From: an uncultured Prevotella sp.
Lineage (GTDB): Bacteria > Bacteroidota > Bacteroidia > Bacteroidales > Bacteroidaceae
Assembly: GCA_900547085.1 (NCBI GenBank)
Contig: URFI01000084.1
Span: 1 to 8,937 of the forward strand
Direction of reading: 5' to 3'
DNA: 8,937 nucleotides
The notes under the pieces are model-generated. The model was given only the letters and a program-made list of their open reading frames with translations. It had not been told where the DNA came from and searched no databases. Shown here in pieces: positions 6,293 to 8,937 of this stretch (its first letter is position 1; each line of letters begins with the position of its first letter). Made by a program: the position numbers and the translations under genes.

Positions 6293-6344
6293 AAAGCCCG
6301 AAGCCAATTGTATGCCACAAAGGATGCGATTGACTTTGGGCTTT
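6293..6344. terminator. Long hairpin terminator after korB
   Basis: AAAGCCCGAAG (6293-6303) pairs with CTTTGGGCTTT (6334-6344) over 11 bp with one G-U. The 30-nt interior can fold further (CAAT with ATTG, then TGTAT with ATGCG and CC with GG around ACAAA). On the plus strand the stem ends in GGGCTTTATTGTT, a moderate U-tail that would end korAB about 30 nt after its stop. On the minus strand the tail is GGGCTTTTTTG, which is stronger, although no leftward gene is known to need it. Confidence 0.7.
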
Positions 6345-6367
6345 ATTGTTCACTCAGGCAGACAACC

Positions 6368-6401
6368 GATGCGGCTGATGCTGGGAAATCACCACCGCAT
6401 C
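6368..6401 (+). other. Leader hairpin upstream of the barrel gene
   Basis: GATGCGG (6368-6374) and CCGCATC (6395-6401) are a perfect 7-bp inverted repeat, with a nested TGAT/ATCA pair (6376-6379, 6388-6391) closing a loop of 8 nt. It ends 15 nt before the ATG at 6417. No T-run follows, so it is not a terminator. It could shape the leader or be an operator, or be chance. I find no good TAnnTTTG promoter box between the korB terminator and this gene. Confidence 0.35.
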
Positions 6402-6416
6402 TATTCTTAACAATAC

Positions 6417-8411
6417 ATGAAAAAGACCTTCTTGTGCATGTTTCTTCTGCTGTTTGGCGGCTTCACCTTGGCGCAGAACAAGCTGTCTTGGGAAACCTAT
6501 TATGAGCAGTTGACCGACATCGAGGGCATAGAATCGGGTTCCTGGGAGGCCGCTTATGAGGTGTTGAGCGAGCTGGCCGAACACCCTTTGAACCTGAATG
6601 AGGCTAAGAGGGAGGATCTGGAACAGCTGCCTTTCTTGACACCACAGCAGATAGAAGAGCTGGTGGAGTATCTGGATCGCTATGCGCCGATACGCAGTTG
6701 GGGCGAATTGTCGATGATTGAGTCGCTCGACGCGATGCGTAGGAAGCTGCTATCCTTCTTCGTCACCCTCGGAACAGAACAACCGCAGGCCTTCCCTTCC
6801 GCTGGCAATATCATGAAGTATGGTCGTCATGAGCTGTTGTTCACGGGAAAAGTGCCGTTCTACAAACGTCAAGGTGACGAGAAAGGCTACCTGGGTTATC
6901 CCTACAAACATTGGTGGCGATACAACTTTAAGTACGGACAGTACGTTAACGCGGGTCTTGTGGGGTCGCAAGATGCAGGTGAACCATGGTTTGCGGGTCG
7001 CAACAAGTGGGGTTACGACTACTATTCCTACTATCTCCAGCTAAAAAACTGGGGACGGTTGAAGTCGATGGTGATTGGTCGTTATCGACTGAAGTTCGGT
7101 CTGGGTGTCAGCATGAACCGTGACTTTGGATTCGGAAAGTTGGCAACATTGTCTGCTTTGCGCAACAACACCAACACCATTCGGGCACAGTCGTCACGAT
7201 CGGAAGCCAACTACATGCAGGGAGTTGCAGCCACAGTGAACGTCGTGCGCGGCCTGGATTTGACGGCATTCGCATCCTATCGCAAGATAGACGGAACGTT
7301 GAGAAACGACGACAGCACAGCCATTGCCACGATTGTGAAAACGGGCTACCATCGCACGGAGCACGAAATGGCTCGCAAACACAACACGGCCGAGCTGGTG
7401 GTCGGTGGCCATGCACAGTATTTTAAAAATGGTTTTCATGTCGGAATGACAGCCTTTCACACGTCACTCGACCGCCCATTGCGCCCGAAAACGGAACAGG
7501 TGTATCGCCAATACAACGCTTCGGGCAAGTCGTTTTGGAATGCCAGCGTGGATTATGGTTACGTCAGTCGTAAATTATCCATACAAGGTGAGACCGCCAC
7601 AGGCGATTGTAGAGCCTTGGCCACGGTACACTACTTGAGCTATCAGTGTACGTCAACATGGTCGGTGATGGCCGTACAGCGTTTCTACTCCTACAAATAT
7701 CATTCGCTGTTCAGCCAAAGTTTCAGCGAAGGAGGGAAAGCGCAGAACGAAAGCGGCATCTATCTGGGTACCAACTGGCATGCCTCTCGCCATCTATCGT
7801 TGATGGCTTATGTCGATTATGCTTACTTTCCATGGGCCAGATACCAAGTGAGCAAGGCCAGTTCAGCATGGGACTGTCTGCTGATGGGCAACTACCAGCG
7901 ACGCAAGTGGCAGCTGCAAGGGCGCTACCGACTGCGACTTAGGGAGAAAGATAATGCGGAGAAGTCGGCCTTGTTGCCCGAACGCATCCACCTAGGGCGA
8001 CTATCCGTGACGTTTGACGACGAACATTGGCTATTCAAGACGCAAGGCGACCTATCCTATCACTACTTATCAACTAAAAGCTTTGGCTACATGATCGCCG
8101 AAACCATGGGCTATCGGCGGGGACGTTTGCGCGCGTTTGCCAATATAGGATATTTCAATACCGACGATTTTAACAGTCGAATTTACTGTTACGAACGCGG
8201 TTTACTTTACACGTTCGCCTTCCCCGTGTTCTCTGGAGAGGGCATACGTTACGCCATCAACGTGCGTTGGGATGCCAACAGCAAGCTCATGTTCATGGCG
8301 AAGCTGGGCACCACGCACTACTTTGACCGTGACAAGATTGGCAGTTCGTACCAACAAATCAACCAAAGTTCGCAAACCGACCTGGAGATGCAGTTGAGAT
8401 GGCGATTCTGA
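6417..8411 (+). CDS. Helix-hairpin-helix domain plus outer-membrane beta-barrel protein
   Basis: This 664-residue exported protein has a signal peptide (MKKTFLCMFLLLFGGFTLA, predicted cleavage before Gln20). Residues 57-116 form a helical segment like the tandem helix-hairpin-helix of ComEA (PLNLNEAKREDLEQLPFLT, then RSWGELSMIESLDAMRRKLL). The rest, about 130-664, is rich in alternating aromatic and polar strands separated by short turns and ends in LRWRF with a terminal Phe, the usual mark of an outer-membrane barrel. Proteins of this layout are common in Bacteroidetes and annotated only as helix-hairpin-helix domain proteins. No function is established that I know of. The hairpins lack the canonical Gly-hydrophobic-Gly of DNA-binding versions (LPFLTPQQ, residues 71-78), so DNA binding is doubtful. 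The gene stands alone between the korAB terminator and an AT-rich region. The barrel prediction is from residue pattern only. Confidence 0.85.
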   Translation: MKKTFLCMFLLLFGGFTLAQNKLSWETYYEQLTDIEGIESGSWEAAYEVLSELAEHPLNLNEAKREDLEQLPFLTPQQIEELVEYLDRYAPIRSWGELSMIESLDAMRRKLLSFFVTLGTEQPQAFPSAGNIMKYGRHELLFTGKVPFYKRQGDEKGYLGYPYKHWWRYNFKYGQYVNAGLVGSQDAGEPWFAGRNKWGYDYYSYYLQLKNWGRLKSMVIGRYRLKFGLGVSMNRDFGFGKLATLSALRNNTNTIRAQSSRSEANYMQGVAATVNVVRGLDLTAFASYRKIDGTLRNDDSTAIATIVKTGYHRTEHEMARKHNTAELVVGGHAQYFKNGFHVGMTAFHTSLDRPLRPKTEQVYRQYNASGKSFWNASVDYGYVSRKLSIQGETATGDCRALATVHYLSYQCTSTWSVMAVQRFYSYKYHSLFSQSFSEGGKAQNESGIYLGTNWHASRHLSLMAYVDYAYFPWARYQVSKASSAWDCLLMGNYQRRKWQLQGRYRLRLREKDNAEKSALLPERIHLGRLSVTFDDEHWLFKTQGDLSYHYLSTKSFGYMIAETMGYRRGRLRAFANIGYFNTDDFNSRIYCYERGLLYTFAFPVFSGEGIRYAINVRWDANSKLMFMAKLGTTHYFDRDKIGSSYQQINQSSQTDLEMQLRWRF

Positions 8412-8426
8412 CGTGAAATATTTTTT

Positions 8427-8434
8427 TACTTTTG
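8427..8434 (+). promoter_or_regulatory. Possible -7 promoter box after the barrel gene
   Basis: TACTTTTG is a perfect TAnnTTTG match following a run of seven T. No convincing TTTG lies 19-21 nt upstream, so only half of the promoter is supported. It would read into a 15-codon open frame at 8456-8503 and then toward the next gene. Confidence 0.3.
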
Positions 8435-8455
8435 CCACAACAAACCAAAAGCAAC

Positions 8456-8503
8456 ATGGGATTGATATTATTGAGTTTCAGTAGGTATTGCTTATCAGCA
8501 TAG
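8456..8503 (+). other. 15-codon open frame, possible leader peptide or remnant
   Basis: ATG at 8456 opens a frame encoding MGLILLSFSRYCLSA and closes at TAG. It sits about 22 nt after the -7 box at 8427-8434, in the 201-bp gap between the barrel gene and the partial membrane gene. The peptide is hydrophobic. There is no attenuator structure or amino-acid run to mark it as a classical leader, and chance is a real possibility in AT-rich DNA. Confidence 0.15.
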
Positions 8504-8579
8504 GCGCAACAAACATAACTTATAATTGCTGCAAAAGTAATACATATAATGGTTTTATATGATATTACTAAAAAAAACA

Positions 8580-8587
8580 TACCTTTG
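8580..8587 (+). promoter_or_regulatory. Promoter -7 box of the partial membrane protein gene
   Basis: TACCTTTG is a perfect TAnnTTTG box, preceded at about the right distance by TTTT (8553-8556) rather than TTTG. Initiation near 8594 gives a leader of about 19 nt to the ATG at 8613, the same geometry as the korA promoter. Confidence 0.55.
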
Positions 8588-8612
8588 CAAACAGATACAT
8601 CATATTCTCATC

Positions 8613-8937
8613 ATGCAGGCAGCAAATCAATTCATGCAACCACAAGACACAAGTAGAAGTAAAAAAATATGGAATGGGATTGTAAATTTCATACAACAAC
8701 ATTTTCGCTTCATCATGATTATGTTGTTTGTCAATACTCCATATCTATTTAAGATGTCATCGTTTGGTCGTGGAGTACATCATTTTTTATATATGTGCTT
8801 TGCCATTGTTTGCTTAACTCTCATAATATCACTTATTCCATATAAAAGAGTTATGCGTATAACCAAAAGCATCATTGAATTACTATCGGTTTTGTTGCTA
8901 TTTCTCTCTTTGTATTTTCTATATTATTATCGCAGCT
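8613..8937 (+). CDS. N-terminal part of a multi-pass membrane protein (runs off the window)
   Basis: The frame is open from ATG 8613 to the window end, giving 108 residues without a stop. After a polar N-terminus (MQAANQFMQPQDTSRSKK) there are three hydrophobic segments, at about residues 31-46, 57-76 and 86-106, separated by short basic loops (FGRG, YKRVMRITK). This is an inner-membrane protein. The start NGIVNFIQQHFRFIMIMLFVNTPYL is loosely like the N-terminal membrane domain of phosphoethanolamine transferases of the EptA/CptA type, but no catalytic part is in view, so this is only a guess. A second ATG at 8634 is an alternative start. GC content is about 30% over 8641-8880 (73 of 240 bases by my count), well below the preceding genes, which suggests a different origin or an envelope-polysaccharide type region. 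Confidence 0.7.
   Translation, partial: MQAANQFMQPQDTSRSKKIWNGIVNFIQQHFRFIMIMLFVNTPYLFKMSSFGRGVHHFLYMCFAIVCLTLIISLIPYKRVMRITKSIIELLSVLLLFLSLYFLYYYRS

Noticed and set aside
8359..8580. A 73-codon minus-strand frame with a hydrophobic start, overlapping the barrel gene's 3' end.
   Set aside because: About a fifth of it is antisense to the barrel gene and the rest lies in AT-rich intergenic DNA. The protein looks random after the hydrophobic part, and the minus-strand -7 box lies inside the frame rather than before it.

Overview
The window looks like a chromosomal segment from an anaerobic member of the Bacteroidales, most likely Prevotella or a close relative. The evidence is the gene families (KorAB-type 2-oxoacid oxidoreductase, a DUF2023 protein beside flavodoxin, a DUF4294 protein, a Bacteroidetes-type glutaminyl cyclase, and a helix-hairpin-helix plus beta-barrel protein), the promoters of the Bacteroidetes form (-33 TTTG, -7 TAnnTTTG), and the near absence of Shine-Dalgarno sequences. 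The species cannot be named from this alone.

Layout. Positions 45-1155 hold a leftward transcription unit: promoter at 1124-1155, flavodoxin fldA, the DUF2023 gene with a cysteine-rich tail, then an intrinsic terminator. Between fldA and the next, divergent gene lies a 195-bp imperfect palindrome (1207-1401) with perfect 19-bp terminal inverted repeats, which looks like a MITE or similar repeat. Positions 1438-2463 encode an exported M28-fold glutaminyl cyclase. It converges on a leftward DUF4294 gene (2629-3279). The 165 bp between them carry an array of short direct and inverted repeats that forms a terminator-like hairpin. DUF4294 and korA have divergent promoters (3291-3369). korA and korB (3397-6260) overlap by ATGA and end at a long hairpin. 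A lone gene (6417-8411) encodes an exported protein with a degenerate helix-hairpin-helix segment and a predicted outer-membrane barrel. From about 8412 the DNA becomes AT-rich (about 30% GC against about 55% in a sampled line of the preceding gene), and a membrane protein gene runs off the right edge.

How the genes fit together. KorAB is central anaerobic metabolism: thiamine-diphosphate and Fe-S dependent interconversion of succinyl-CoA plus CO2 with 2-oxoglutarate, using a low-potential carrier. The flavodoxin about 2.3 kb away could be one such carrier, but this is inference. The cyclase would cap N-terminal glutamine on exported proteins, and both clearly exported proteins here (DUF4294 and the barrel protein) are predicted to start with Gln after signal-peptide removal.

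Most of the window is ordinary core genome. I see no clear new multi-gene system. The points most worth a second look are the palindromic element, the repeat array at 2471-2580, the six-cysteine DUF2023 tail, the glycine-less helix-hairpin-helix segment, and the composition break near 8412.
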